A DNA stretch of 64,000 bases from Lachnospiraceae bacterium (lineage in GTDB: Bacteria > Bacillota > Clostridia > Lachnospirales > Lachnospiraceae). Below, in pieces: positions 1 through 9,201 of this stretch (its first letter is position 1; every line of letters starts with the position of its first letter). Under the pieces are notes generated by a model that worked only from the letters and a program-made list of their open reading frames with translations, did not search any database and was not told where the DNA came from. The DNA lies in NCBI GenBank assembly GCA_017612555.1, contig JAGAFR010000037.1:1-64000 (forward strand), given 5' to 3'. The translations under genes were made by a program, and so were the position numbers.

Positions 1-340
1 CCAGGCACCCGCAAAGTCCTATGATCATGTCGGGGCGGCTCTTTTTAAGAGGCCGCAGGCTCCCCAAGTGACCGTACAGTTTCTGGTTTGCGTTATCCCT
101 TACGGTACATGTGTTGAATATCACTAGATCGGCAGCAAGTTCGTCATCCTCATATACATATCCGCATGATTCGAGTATCCCCGAGAGCTTTTCGGAATCC
201 CTTGCATTCATCTGGCATCCGAAAGTAGTGACATGATATGTAAGATCTCTTCCTTCTACCTTTGACCTGTCTGCGACCAGTCCTCTTGCGATCTCTATAC
301 ACTCAAGCTGTTTTTTCAGTTCCTCTTCGTCTTTGTTCAT
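1..340 (-). CDS. miaB: tRNA-2-methylthio-N6-dimethylallyladenosine synthase MiaB (N-terminal part, cut by window edge)
   Basis: Radical-SAM methylthiotransferase that converts i6A37 to ms2i6A37 in tRNAs reading UNN codons. Only the first 113 residues are in the window; the gene runs off the left edge. Reading the minus strand from an ATG at 340 gives the UPF0004 N-terminal domain with its cluster-binding cysteines in typical MiaB contexts: TTFGCQMN, NTCTVRDNANQKLYGHLG and GLCGC. The start ATG overlaps the stop of the upstream cyclo-ligase gene by 4 bp (ATGA), so translation is probably coupled. MtaB/RimO paralogues are less likely, because the NTCTVRDNA and KLYGHLG signatures are MiaB-like. 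The radical-SAM CxxxCxxC motif and TRAM domain lie outside the window. Confidence 0.93.
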   Translation of the reverse strand, partial: MNKDEEELKKQLECIEIARGLVADRSKVEGRDLTYHVTTFGCQMNARDSEKLSGILESCGYVYEDDELAADLVIFNTCTVRDNANQKLYGHLGSLRPLKKSRPDMIIGLCGCL

Positions 341-939
341 CTGCTGATCGTTTCCCGCTCCGTGATGACCTTATCAACCGCTCTGTCGCTTTCTTCGGGC
401 GCAAAATCATCCGTTATCTGAACCGAATATGCCAGTCCGATCACGGTCTTTGGGCAATTCAGCCTTATGAATCTGTCGTAAAAAGCTTTTCCGTAACCGA
501 TCCTGTGACAATTCCTGTCAAAGCCGACTCCCGGTGCGATGCAAATATCCGCAGTTTCCGTAAATTTTGAAAGTTCCTGATTCGTATCGGGTTCCGGGAT
601 ACCCATGAATCCTTCTGTCAGCTGCCCCGGATCGTTTATCAGATAAAAATCAAGATCCGGCTCTCCGTCATTGATCCTCGACAGGGGATAAGCCACCTTC
701 TTACCGTCCGATATCGCTCTTTCAAATATCATATCGGTATCGACTTCATTGTTATATGCTTTGTACAGAAGTATCGAACCCGCATTTTTGTATTCGTTGC
801 TTTCAAGAAAAGTATTGCAGATCTTCGCCGAATACTCATTTCTCTCTTCTTCCGAAAGTGCGCGGCGCTTTGACAGCATCTCTTTTCTTATGAGCGCTTT
901 CCTGGTCCTGATGCTTCCAACGTTCTTCTCATCCGTCAT
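337..939 (-). CDS. 5-formyltetrahydrofolate cyclo-ligase
   Basis: Converts 5-formyl-THF to 5,10-methenyl-THF with ATP, returning this stored or inhibitory folate to the one-carbon pool. The 200-residue length is normal for the family. The N-terminal basic segment (RKALIRKEMLSKRR) and the C-terminal signature (PGVGFDRNCHRIGYGKAFYDRF, residues about 135-157) are both present; the glycine/tyrosine motif holds the nucleotide and folate. The start overlaps the proB stop and the stop overlaps the miaB start, so it sits in a tightly coupled operon. It shares this transcription block with fhs and folD, which fits a folate role. Family assignment is firm; the gene name varies between genomes (ygfA, fau, yqgN). 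Confidence 0.93.
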   Translation of the reverse strand: MTDEKNVGSIRTRKALIRKEMLSKRRALSEEERNEYSAKICNTFLESNEYKNAGSILLYKAYNNEVDTDMIFERAISDGKKVAYPLSRINDGEPDLDFYLINDPGQLTEGFMGIPEPDTNQELSKFTETADICIAPGVGFDRNCHRIGYGKAFYDRFIRLNCPKTVIGLAYSVQITDDFAPEESDRAVDKVITERETISR

Positions 940-1829
940 CAGATGTTTCCTTTCAATCTTCTGTCAATAAAGTCGGTAATATGAAAATCATCATCCGCAT
1001 TTGCCGTAAACAGTGTTCCGTAGTTCCTGCCTTCCATGATCTTATGTATAACCGATACGTCCTTACCGTTTGCTATGACCATGTCGGCACCGCTTGCCGT
1101 TGCTACTTTGGCCGCATGGAGTTTGGCGTTCATACCGCCTGTTCCTATTCCCGATCCGGTTGTTTCCTTGGCCATGTCACTGTATTTGTCTTCAAGCTTT
1201 TCGATTATCCGGATCAGCTTTGCATCTTTATTGGCATGAGGATCATCGGTATACATTCCGTCGATATCGGACAGCAGTATCAGAAGATCCGCACCCGTAA
1301 GAGCTGCAACAAGAGACGCAAGAAAATCATTGTCGCCGAAAGTATCTTCAACCTCATGCGTTGCAACCGTATCGTTCTCGTTAACGACAGGGATCACGCC
1401 GAGTTCAAGCAGCTTATTAAATGTATTCTGTGCATTCCTGCGGCTGGACGGCTCGACCATCGTATGCATCGTCATAAGGATCTGTGCGGTCACATGGTTG
1501 TATTCCGCAAACAGCCTTTCGTATATCATCATGAGCCTTGCCTGTCCGATCGCAGCACACGCCTGTTTGAGCGGTATATCATTATCCTGCGGTGTCACGC
1601 TCACCGTTTTCTTTCCGACTGCGATAGCACCCGAGGACACGAGGATAACATCTCTGCCCTGGTTCTTGAGCTCGCACAGTTCTCTTACAAGACGCTCCAT
1701 CTTGGTCAGGTTGAGTTCTCCTGTCTTCATGTGATGAAGACTCGAACTTCCTATCTTAACGACTATACGCTTTCTGTCTTTGATCCTCTCACGTATTGCC
1801 GCTTCATGTTCTGTCATTTTTTCAGCCAC
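939..1829 (-). CDS. proB: Glutamate 5-kinase, short form without PUA domain
   Basis: First step of proline biosynthesis: ATP-dependent phosphorylation of glutamate to gamma-glutamyl phosphate. The amino-acid-kinase fold is clear: VVKIGSSSL near residue 24, VSSGAIAVG near 65, NENDTVATHEVEDTFGDND near 150, and a C-terminal GTGGMNAKLHAA motif. At 296 residues it lacks the C-terminal PUA domain found in the roughly 370-residue E. coli enzyme; shorter ProB forms are known. The start is GTG at 1829, chosen because GGAGGAG lies 4-5 nt upstream; an in-frame ATG four codons later has no such site. No proA lies beside it in the window, so the next pathway step must be encoded elsewhere. Confidence 0.92.
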   Translation of the reverse strand: MAEKMTEHEAAIRERIKDRKRIVVKIGSSSLHHMKTGELNLTKMERLVRELCELKNQGRDVILVSSGAIAVGKKTVSVTPQDNDIPLKQACAAIGQARLMMIYERLFAEYNHVTAQILMTMHTMVEPSSRRNAQNTFNKLLELGVIPVVNENDTVATHEVEDTFGDNDFLASLVAALTGADLLILLSDIDGMYTDDPHANKDAKLIRIIEKLEDKYSDMAKETTGSGIGTGGMNAKLHAAKVATASGADMVIANGKDVSVIHKIMEGRNYGTLFTANADDDFHITDFIDRRLKGNI

Positions 1830-1845
1830 TTTTCTCCTCCGCTGA

Positions 1846-3528
1846 TCACTTAACGTAATGATACTGTTCTATTATCCTGACGGCACATCTGACGCCGTCA
1901 ACCGCTGCGGATACTATACCGCCTGCATATCCCGCACCCTCTCCGCACGGATACAATCCCTTTATATCAGACTCAAGTTCATCCCCTCTCTCTATCCTGA
2001 CAGGTGACGATGTCCTTGTCTCAACTCCTGCCATGATCGTATCGCAAGCGTCAAAGTCTTTCCTAGTATACCCAAATTTCCTTATCGATTCAATTATCGC
2101 TTCATCTATCCTGTCTGAGTATATACCACGAAGGTTTGCACATCTTGTGTTCCCCTTTACGCAGTCGGACAGATCCCGCACCTCATGAGTCTCCTTATTA
2201 TCTGCATAATCGGAAAAGTATTGAACCGGAACGGCTCCGTCGCCTCTTTTGTATGCTTCTTCCTCGATCATGCGCTGGAAATGCATTCCCGCAAGCGGAT
2301 GATCCTTCGGAACGACTGACTGTATAAAATCATCGGGATCTACTGCAGCTATTATCGCAGAATTTGCATATCTTCCGTCTCTTTTGTATTCACTCATTCC
2401 GTTGACACATATCCTTCCGGTCTCACTTGATGCATCAACAACATATCCACCCGGGCACATACAGAAGCTGTATACCCTCACACCGTTTGATGCCGTATTC
2501 GTAACCTTGTAATCGGCAGGCGGAAGCCCCTGCTCATCCGGATCTTTTGTGCCGTAACTCCACAGATTCACAAGACTCTGAGGGTGAATGAAACGAAATC
2601 CAACCGCAAAGCTCTTGGGGCTCATCGTAAGGCCCAGATCATACAGCATCTGAAAAGTATCCCTTGCGCTGTGTCCGATCGCAAGCACACATATATCTGT
2701 ATCTACCGTATACTTCCTGTCATCAGTAAGATCGGTAAGCTCTACCTTTCTGATCCTCTCATCAGCTACTATGCCCGTAAGGCATGTATTGAACAGTACC
2801 TTTCCTCCGAGATTTATGATCTCTTCCCTCATGCTCTTAACAACAGCCTTCAGTTTATCGGTACCTATATGAGGCTTGGCATCGGTAAGTATATCGGAAG
2901 GTGCACCGTGTTCATGGAAAGTCTTTATGACAAAAGAATTCCGTCCGCTTATATCTTTTGTAAGAGTATTGAGTTTCCCGTCGGAAAATGTCCCTGCTCC
3001 GCCTTCACCGAACAGTACGTTTGATCTTACGGAAAGCTTATCCCCGTTCCAGAATCCTTCTACCGTCCGCGTTCTCTTATCAACCGGCTCGCCTCTTTCT
3101 ACAAGAAGAGGACAAAATCCACTCCTTGCAAGAAGAAGTGCGCAGAACAGTCCCGCGGGTCCGGCTCCGACTATTACCGGGCGATCCTTCAGCTCTTTTG
3201 ATCCGCACTCAGGTACAGTAAACGTAACGATATCATCTGTTATTATTCTTTCACGTTTTTTTCTTACAGCAGATGACTTTGAGTTCTTATCAAAATAGCT
3301 TATTATCTTCCGTTCGTCTTCATCACCGATGATGACAAGAACAGTGTATACGTAATAGATATCAGGCTTCTTTCTCGCATCTGTCGATCTTCTGAGAACT
3401 TTGTAAGAATAGTCCGGATAAGAATTGCCCGGATAAATCTTATCCAGGCACAAAATATCGGCGATCTTATCCATGATGATACCGGCCTGCCCGGTTACGG
3501 GAAGCTTGATATCCCTGATCCTAAGCAC
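1846..3528 (-). CDS. FAD-dependent dehydrogenase, COG2509 family (function unknown)
   Basis: Large flavoprotein of the conserved but uncharacterised COG2509 family, common in Clostridia and often labelled NAD(P)/FAD-dependent oxidoreductase. The 560-residue protein begins with the family's short N-terminal segment (MLRIRDIKLPV). An FAD-binding Rossmann motif follows (IVGAGPAGLFCALLLARSG, residues about 120-138), with the family signature FGEGGAGTFSDGKL near 172. The C-terminus closes with a second FAD-contacting segment (GLYPCGEGAGYAGGIVSAAVDG). Its 5' end overlaps the 3' end of the BaiN-like flavoprotein gene by 8 bp. No substrate can be named. Contrary to some automatic annotations, nothing here supports a specific geranylgeranyl reductase or thioredoxin reductase role. 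Confidence 0.88.
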   Translation of the reverse strand: MLRIRDIKLPVTGQAGIIMDKIADILCLDKIYPGNSYPDYSYKVLRRSTDARKKPDIYYVYTVLVIIGDEDERKIISYFDKNSKSSAVRKKRERIITDDIVTFTVPECGSKELKDRPVIVGAGPAGLFCALLLARSGFCPLLVERGEPVDKRTRTVEGFWNGDKLSVRSNVLFGEGGAGTFSDGKLNTLTKDISGRNSFVIKTFHEHGAPSDILTDAKPHIGTDKLKAVVKSMREEIINLGGKVLFNTCLTGIVADERIRKVELTDLTDDRKYTVDTDICVLAIGHSARDTFQMLYDLGLTMSPKSFAVGFRFIHPQSLVNLWSYGTKDPDEQGLPPADYKVTNTASNGVRVYSFCMCPGGYVVDASSETGRICVNGMSEYKRDGRYANSAIIAAVDPDDFIQSVVPKDHPLAGMHFQRMIEEEAYKRGDGAVPVQYFSDYADNKETHEVRDLSDCVKGNTRCANLRGIYSDRIDEAIIESIRKFGYTRKDFDACDTIMAGVETRTSSPVRIERGDELESDIKGLYPCGEGAGYAGGIVSAAVDGVRCAVRIIEQYHYVK

Positions 3529-4744
3529 TGCATGCCTCCCTTGCTGCTGTCATTGCCGAACTTGCAGCCCACTGAAGGTTATAGCCGCCGCAGTCTCCGT
3601 TCACATCAAGTATCTCACCCGCAAAATAGAGCCCCGGCACTATCCTGCTCTCAAGCTTTTCGGTCACTTCCTTAAGATCGACTCCGCCCGAAGCCACCTG
3701 AGCCCAGTCAAAATCACCGTGACCCCTGACATATACATCAAAGTTCTTGACCATCCGGCAAAGACTCTCGATCGCGCCGTCACTCATTGATGAGACTTTA
3801 TCGCCAAGAGACAGATGAACACGCTTGCAGATGCATATCCCGAGAGGTTTCGGAAGAAGGCCTATGAAGAATTCTTCGACGGTCCGATCGGACAGTTCCT
3901 CTCTTCTCTTCATCATAAAGTCGCGAATATCATCTGCCGGTATATCCGGGATAAAGTCAAGCTCCGCTTTGATCCGATCACCTTCATCAAGGCTTCGCGT
4001 CGCAAGATAACTTAAGTTAAATACCGGTATACCGGATATGCCCGTCTTGGTAAGCTGCACCTGCCCGTATTCTTCCCCGAGGAGCGTGGATTTTTCATTA
4101 TCAGTACTGTAAATCCTGACATTTGAGTTGATCCTGATCCCCGCTATCGAAGTAAAGAAGTCTTCTTCGCACAGAAGATGTGTAAGTGCGGGAAGTGGCT
4201 TGATTATCGTATGTCCGAGCTTTTGGGCGATATCGTATCCGCTTCCGTCAGAACCTGTATTTCTGGCAACACATGAACCGCAGCACAGTATTACCCTGTC
4301 AAAATCAAACCTGCTTCCGGATGTTGATATAACAAAACGTCCTGCATTTTCCGACAGCTTGATATCGGTATCGGTATATACATCTATTCCCAGATCTCTT
4401 ATTGCAAACCTGAGTACATCAAGAACTGCAGATGCCTGCTCACTGTAGGGATACAGGTACCCGTTCCTGTCGCGTAAGAATAGGCCTAGGGATTCATAAA
4501 AAGCCTTGGTATCAGCAGGCGAGCTTGAATCCAGAACGGCAGATATTATATCGCTGCTTCCGCCGTGAAAATGTCTTATATCCATATCTGTATTGGAGAT
4601 GTTGCATTTACCGTTTCCGGTCAGAAGAAGCTTCTTTCCGATCCTGTGCATGTGCTCAAAGATCGATACCTCCGCACCGCTTCTCTTTGCAACTATGGCG
4701 GCTGTCATTCCTGATGCTCCGCCTCCGATTATCGCGATCTTCAT
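3521..4744 (-). CDS. HI0933/BaiN-type FAD-dependent oxidoreductase
   Basis: Flavoprotein of COG2081, the family that includes HI0933 and C. scindens BaiN. The 407-residue protein has an N-terminal dinucleotide-binding motif (IAIIGGGASGMTAAIVAKRSGA), the family segment KKLLLTGNGKCNISN near residue 38, and the C-terminal FAD signature FAGEILDVNGDCGGYNLQWAASSA. BaiN has been linked to bile-acid reduction in C. scindens, but the family is nearly universal, so that activity should not be transferred here without evidence. The gene ends 8 bp inside the next flavoprotein gene and follows the flippase gene by 11 bp. Cofactor and family are certain; the reaction is unknown. Confidence 0.87.
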   Translation of the reverse strand: MKIAIIGGGASGMTAAIVAKRSGAEVSIFEHMHRIGKKLLLTGNGKCNISNTDMDIRHFHGGSSDIISAVLDSSSPADTKAFYESLGLFLRDRNGYLYPYSEQASAVLDVLRFAIRDLGIDVYTDTDIKLSENAGRFVISTSGSRFDFDRVILCCGSCVARNTGSDGSGYDIAQKLGHTIIKPLPALTHLLCEEDFFTSIAGIRINSNVRIYSTDNEKSTLLGEEYGQVQLTKTGISGIPVFNLSYLATRSLDEGDRIKAELDFIPDIPADDIRDFMMKRREELSDRTVEEFFIGLLPKPLGICICKRVHLSLGDKVSSMSDGAIESLCRMVKNFDVYVRGHGDFDWAQVASGGVDLKEVTEKLESRIVPGLYFAGEILDVNGDCGGYNLQWAASSAMTAAREACSA

Positions 4745-4755
4745 AATCTTTCCCT

Positions 4756-6405
4756 TTATAACAGTCTGAACAGTTTGGCTATGGTTGCTACGACTCCTCC
4801 ACCCGGCATGCTCCTTATCTCGCTTTCACGAACGCCGCGAAGGAGCATCAGTACAACAAAGTATACGAGCATACCGACACACGCCGATATCGCTACGCTT
4901 ACAAGCTCGGTTGAAGTCTTTGCAAGAATGAAATACAGAAGCCACACAACGCCGCCCATTACGACAGAGGAGATCAGAGGGATTATAAACGTTCTCCTTA
5001 TCTCCTGACGGTAGCGCAGATGCCTGGCGATACTGATCCAGTTGAGGATACACATTATAAGTCCGAAAGCCATGCAGGCTACAACAACTCCATAGAGTTT
5101 CCAATCAAATATGCTTATCGTCACATACAGAATTCCGATATGAAGGACGAGAGCGATCGCCGCATTCCTTACCGGGATCCGCATCTTATCGATACCCTGA
5201 AGTATACCGTTTGACAGCGTGGAAAGCGAATAGAAAACAACCGATGCCGAACCCATCTTAAGAAGAGTTGCGGGAATATCGACTTCGCCCGTAAACATCA
5301 GATCTATAAGAGGTCGCCCGAGTATCGCAAGTCCGACTGCGCACGGTATTGATATGATCATGACAAATCTTATACCTATAGCAACCTTATGCCTGGCAAC
5401 TTTTCTCTCTCCGTTTTCGATACATGCTGCAAGACTTGGCATTATGGATGAACACATCGCATTTGCAAGGGCTATCGGCACATTCGTAAGAACCCTGTAT
5501 TTTCCGGCGTATATCCCCCAATACTCGGCCTTAATGGCGGAAAAACCTTTTACATCCATTACGTAATTGAACACGCCCTGATCAAGCGTGTCACTTATAT
5601 TGTATATCGTTGTGGACAGTATGACCGGAAGAACGGTTATAACGATGGAAGAAAAGACCTTCCCGAATGAATCCACAGCCTTGCCACTGTCACGCTTGAT
5701 GTTCTTTCTCATCCTGCGCTTGTGAACAAGAAACATGACAAGAAGTACAAGCAGTCCCGCAAGTGCTCCCGCCCCTGTTCCGAGTGTTCCGCCGGCAGCT
5801 CCCCAGGCGCTGGAATAGTCCTCATCATGGAGAAGCGCCGCAACCTTTGTGCCGTATTCAAACAGATATATTCCTGCTACAACTGAGATGACTGCATTGA
5901 TTATCTGCTCGATGAGCTGCGAAAAAGCAGTCGGGACCATTGTACCAAGCCCCTGGAAATAACCTCTTATCACGCCCATGATCGCAACGATAAGAAGTGT
6001 AGGCGCAAGCATTCGAAGCGCTATAGCGGACTTGGGCATGCTCATGATGTTACCGGCAAGTGTATCGGCACCGAACAGAACTATGAGGCAGGTCGCTCCG
6101 CCTGTAAGCGTTGCGAACAAAAGTGCTCCGTGGAAAAATCTCCTCGCGTTTCTATACTGCCCCTTTGCTGCTCTTGCAGCTACAAGCTTTGATACCGCAA
6201 CAGGCAGACTGTATGAGGATATGATCAGCATGATCGAATAGATCTGGAATGCCGCCGAATAGTATCCCATTCCGGCATCCCCGATAGTATTCTGAAGAGG
6301 TATACGGTATATAAAACCTATGATCCTGCTGATTATACCGGCAGCGGCAAGTATACCGCCCTGGACTATAAAATTGGAATTCTGAGGTTTGTTATCAGAC
6401 ATCAT
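4756..6405 (-). CDS. Polysaccharide/lipid flippase of the MOP superfamily (SpoVB/YtgP-like)
   Basis: Polytopic membrane protein of 549 residues with about 14 predicted hydrophobic segments, matching the SpoVB/YtgP/MurJ-like branch of the MOP exporters. The opening (ILAAAGIISRIIGFIYRIPLQNTIGDAGMGYY) is a family hallmark: the conserved arginines and the GxxGxGYY motif follow the first helix. Members flip undecaprenyl-linked precursors such as lipid II or polysaccharide units across the membrane. It begins with tandem ATG codons at 6405 that overlap the ybeY stop. Which lipid-linked substrate is moved cannot be read from sequence, and SpoVB homologues also occur in non-sporulating Lachnospiraceae. 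Confidence 0.88.
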   Translation of the reverse strand: MMSDNKPQNSNFIVQGGILAAAGIISRIIGFIYRIPLQNTIGDAGMGYYSAAFQIYSIMLIISSYSLPVAVSKLVAARAAKGQYRNARRFFHGALLFATLTGGATCLIVLFGADTLAGNIMSMPKSAIALRMLAPTLLIVAIMGVIRGYFQGLGTMVPTAFSQLIEQIINAVISVVAGIYLFEYGTKVAALLHDEDYSSAWGAAGGTLGTGAGALAGLLVLLVMFLVHKRRMRKNIKRDSGKAVDSFGKVFSSIVITVLPVILSTTIYNISDTLDQGVFNYVMDVKGFSAIKAEYWGIYAGKYRVLTNVPIALANAMCSSIMPSLAACIENGERKVARHKVAIGIRFVMIISIPCAVGLAILGRPLIDLMFTGEVDIPATLLKMGSASVVFYSLSTLSNGILQGIDKMRIPVRNAAIALVLHIGILYVTISIFDWKLYGVVVACMAFGLIMCILNWISIARHLRYRQEIRRTFIIPLISSVVMGGVVWLLYFILAKTSTELVSVAISACVGMLVYFVVLMLLRGVRESEIRSMPGGGVVATIAKLFRLL

Positions 6406-6917
6406 CAGCCTCTGCGAAGCATCGGATAGTCATCGGAAAGCCTTTCCATGACGACCTTCTGCCTGTCTTCCATTACTTTTCTGTCACTGTCTTTAATATG
6501 ATCATATCCGCACAGATGAAGCATGCTGTGAACTATCAGAAATGCAAATTCTCTTTGAACATCATGTCCGTAGACGGCCGCCTGAGAAATGATATGATCT
6601 ATCGATAATACGATATCTCCGAGTATCAGTTCGCCTGATTCGGGATCAAAGTTCTGCATATCCTCTTCGGCATCGGAAAAATCCGAAGGGCTTTTGTACT
6701 CCAACATCGGAAAGCTCAGCACATCGGTTGAGTCATCTATCTTACGCTGTTCTTTGTTGATCTGTCTGATACCTTCATCATCCGTCATAAGGAGCGAGAC
6801 CGTGATCTCATAGGGACATCCTTCTTCCTCGATCACAGCATCAACCGCATCTTCATAAAGTTTCAGATAATCAAATCTCCAATCGATATCAACTTCGGTA
6901 TCAAACAGACAGGTCAT
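6405..6917 (-). CDS. ybeY: Endoribonuclease YbeY, rRNA maturation factor
   Basis: Zinc-dependent endoribonuclease of the UPF0054 family, required for 16S rRNA 3'-end maturation and ribosome quality control. The 170-residue protein carries the metal-binding signature HxxxHxxGYDH as HSMLHLCGYDH (residues about 124-134) followed by the MEDRQ segment, and an upstream RxINKEQR-type motif with DVLSFPM. Its start overlaps the phoH stop by 4 bp and its stop overlaps the flippase start. The phoH-ybeY pairing is one of the most conserved bacterial gene pairs. The acidic insert DAEEDMQNFDPESGE before GDIVLS is normal variation. Confidence 0.96.
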   Translation of the reverse strand: MTCLFDTEVDIDWRFDYLKLYEDAVDAVIEEEGCPYEITVSLLMTDDEGIRQINKEQRKIDDSTDVLSFPMLEYKSPSDFSDAEEDMQNFDPESGELILGDIVLSIDHIISQAAVYGHDVQREFAFLIVHSMLHLCGYDHIKDSDRKVMEDRQKVVMERLSDDYPMLRRG

Positions 6918-7885
6918 TTCGATTTCTTCTTTCTGCTGTTCTTTTCTTCGTATACTTCATATGCCTTGACGATCTTCTGTACGAGAGGATGTCTTACGAC
7001 ATCGCGGCTCGTAAGATTGATGAACGCTATATCATCAAGACCGGACAATACCCTTACCGCAACATCAAGTCCCGATACAGCTCCGACAGCAAGATCCTTC
7101 TGGGTCCTGTCGCCTGTTATCACAACCTTGGACCCGTAACCTATCCTGGTCAGGAACATCTTCATCTGCGCAGGGGTGGTGTTTTGCGCCTCATCAAGTA
7201 TGATGTATGCATTATCAAGTGTCCGTCCTCGCATATATGCAAGAGGTGCCACTTCGATAAGTCCTTTTTCCATGTTACGAAGGAAGCTTTCAGCTCCCAT
7301 TATCTGATACAGCGCATCATAAAGCGGGCGAAGATACGGATCGATCTTGCTCTGAAGGTCTCCCGGAAGGAAACCGAGCTTTTCACCGGCTTCTATCGCC
7401 GGTCTGGTCAGTATTATCCTGCCTACTTCCTCTTTCTTGAAAGCTGTTATCGCCATGGCCATCGCAAGATATGTCTTACCCGTACCAGCGGGGCCCAGTC
7501 CGAACACGATCATGTTCTTTTGGATAGCATCGACGTATTCCTTCTGTCCCAGAGTCTTGGGCTTAACCGGCTTACCGTTTATCGTGCGGCATATCATCGT
7601 ATCGTCCGCAGACAGAAGCGAGTCTTTTATATTGTCCGATTGCATTTCCACTGAATATCTCACCTGCTGTTCCGTGATCGTATTACCTCTTTTGGACATT
7701 TCAAACAGTTCTTCAAGGACAGCCGCAGTCATCCGCGCCGGGATCATCTCTCCGAGTATCCTGACAGCTCCGTCCCTTTCAACAACCGTAGTCCCGAAAG
7801 CCTTTTCTATGATCTTGATATGCGAATCAAACGGTCCGAATATGTTCCGAAGATTTAGTTCATCAATATGAAGATCATCCATCAA
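6914..7885 (-). CDS. PhoH-family ATPase
   Basis: Cytoplasmic P-loop ATPase of the PhoH/YbeZ family, thought to act with YbeY in RNA processing, possibly as a helicase-like partner. The 323-residue protein contains Walker A GPAGTGKTYLAMAMA (about residue 135), Walker B ILDEAQNTT (about 226), and the conserved VVITGDRTQ motif. An N-terminal KH-like segment precedes the ATPase domain, and the tail is lysine-rich. ATG at 7885 overlaps the pdp stop by 4 bp. Family assignment is firm, but the biochemical function of PhoH proteins is still incompletely established. Confidence 0.94.
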   Translation of the reverse strand: MMDDLHIDELNLRNIFGPFDSHIKIIEKAFGTTVVERDGAVRILGEMIPARMTAAVLEELFEMSKRGNTITEQQVRYSVEMQSDNIKDSLLSADDTMICRTINGKPVKPKTLGQKEYVDAIQKNMIVFGLGPAGTGKTYLAMAMAITAFKKEEVGRIILTRPAIEAGEKLGFLPGDLQSKIDPYLRPLYDALYQIMGAESFLRNMEKGLIEVAPLAYMRGRTLDNAYIILDEAQNTTPAQMKMFLTRIGYGSKVVITGDRTQKDLAVGAVSGLDVAVRVLSGLDDIAFINLTSRDVVRHPLVQKIVKAYEVYEEKNSRKKKSK

Positions 7886-9192
7886 TCAACAATTCCTTTG
7901 ATCAGTTCTTCCGGCTTTACAGGAGTCATCTTAAACGAATATGCACTATAGAGACGTTCAACCGCGGACTCGATCCTGTCCTGATCATTTCCGTATACAG
8001 TTGCGATAACATCGCCTTTTTTACATTCATCTCCTACTTTTTTATCAAGATGGATACCTACCGACAGATCTATCACGTCATCCTTGGAGGTTCTTCCTCC
8101 ACCCAGAAGAAGTGATGCGATCCCAACGTCTTCACTCATGATCGAAGATATATAACCGTCGCTTTCTGCTTTTATTGTCATCCTGTTTTCAGCGTGAGGA
8201 AGTTTTTCCGGATGATATACTTCATCACTGTTCCCACCCTGAGCCTTAACAAATTCCGCAAACTTGTCAAGTGCTTTTCCCGATGAAATTGCGTCAGTAA
8301 GCATCTGTCTTGCTTCTTCGCTTGATCCGGCTTTTCCCGCAAACGTCACCATATAGCTTCCAAGCGTAAGGCACAGTTCCTTGAGATCCTCCGGGCCTTG
8401 TCCACGAAGAGTGTCGATCGCCTCTTCTACCTCCATTGCATTTCCGACATTACGTCCGAGAGGCTGGTCCATATCCGATATAACAGCTATGGTTTTGACG
8501 CCGGCCTGTTTACCGATGTTTACCATCTTTCTGGCCAGTTCAAAAGCATTCTTTTCTTTCTTCATGAACGCACCGCTCCCGCACTTGACATCAAGTACTA
8601 TTCCGTCTGCTCCCGCCGCAAGTTTTTTGCTCATAATGGAGCTTGCTATAAGCGACATATTGCCAACCGTTCCTGTAACATCACGAAGTGCATACAGAAG
8701 CTTATCCGCCGGAGCGAGGTCCTTGGTCTGTCCCATTATAGCAATCCCTACCGAATTAACATTTTTGATGAACTGCTCATTCGTTATCGCTGTCGAAAAG
8801 CCGGTAAAGCTTTCCAGCTTGTCTATTGTTCCACCCGTATGCCCGAGGCCTCTTCCGCTCATCTTGGCAACAGGCACTCCGACGCTTGCCACCATGGGAG
8901 TAAGAACAAGAGATGTCTTGTCACCGACACCACCTGTTGAATGCTTATCCACCTTAAAACCTTTAATGGCCGACAGATCGAGCACCTCTCCCGAATGCAG
9001 CATCGCATCGGTGAGAAGATGTGTCTCCTCATCATCCATACCTTGGAAGTATATCGCCATCAGAAGAGCAGCCACCTGATAATCGGGTATCTCACCCTGA
9101 ACATATCCGTTTATAAAGAAATCTATCTCTTCTTTGGTCAGTGTGTATCCGTCACGTTTCTTTTTGATGATATCAACCATTAACATACGCAT
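7882..9192 (-). CDS. pdp: Pyrimidine-nucleoside phosphorylase
   Basis: Phosphorolyses uridine, thymidine or deoxyuridine to base plus (deoxy)ribose-1-phosphate in nucleoside salvage. The protein has 436 residues, typical of Pdp/DeoA. The family signature SGRGLGHTGGTIDKLES is intact near residue 114, with the phosphate-binding DKHSTGGVGDKTSL near 82 and the ADKLLYALRDVTGTV segment near 165. Three in-frame ATGs occur in the first five codons. A GGGTGA sequence is best spaced for the second one (9186), so the true N-terminus may be two residues shorter. Separating Pdp from strict thymidine phosphorylase is not possible here; the Gram-positive type and length favour Pdp. Confidence 0.92.
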   Translation of the reverse strand: MRMLMVDIIKKKRDGYTLTKEEIDFFINGYVQGEIPDYQVAALLMAIYFQGMDDEETHLLTDAMLHSGEVLDLSAIKGFKVDKHSTGGVGDKTSLVLTPMVASVGVPVAKMSGRGLGHTGGTIDKLESFTGFSTAITNEQFIKNVNSVGIAIMGQTKDLAPADKLLYALRDVTGTVGNMSLIASSIMSKKLAAGADGIVLDVKCGSGAFMKKEKNAFELARKMVNIGKQAGVKTIAVISDMDQPLGRNVGNAMEVEEAIDTLRGQGPEDLKELCLTLGSYMVTFAGKAGSSEEARQMLTDAISSGKALDKFAEFVKAQGGNSDEVYHPEKLPHAENRMTIKAESDGYISSIMSEDVGIASLLLGGGRTSKDDVIDLSVGIHLDKKVGDECKKGDVIATVYGNDQDRIESAVERLYSAYSFKMTPVKPEELIKGIVD

Positions 9193-9201
9193 TCACCCGT
9201 T

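Noticed and set aside
981..1853. A 290-aa plus-strand open frame opposite proB
   Set aside because: It lies wholly antisense to a complete proB with all family motifs, has no ribosome-binding site and its translation looks random (Cys/His/Arg-rich). It is a shadow frame.
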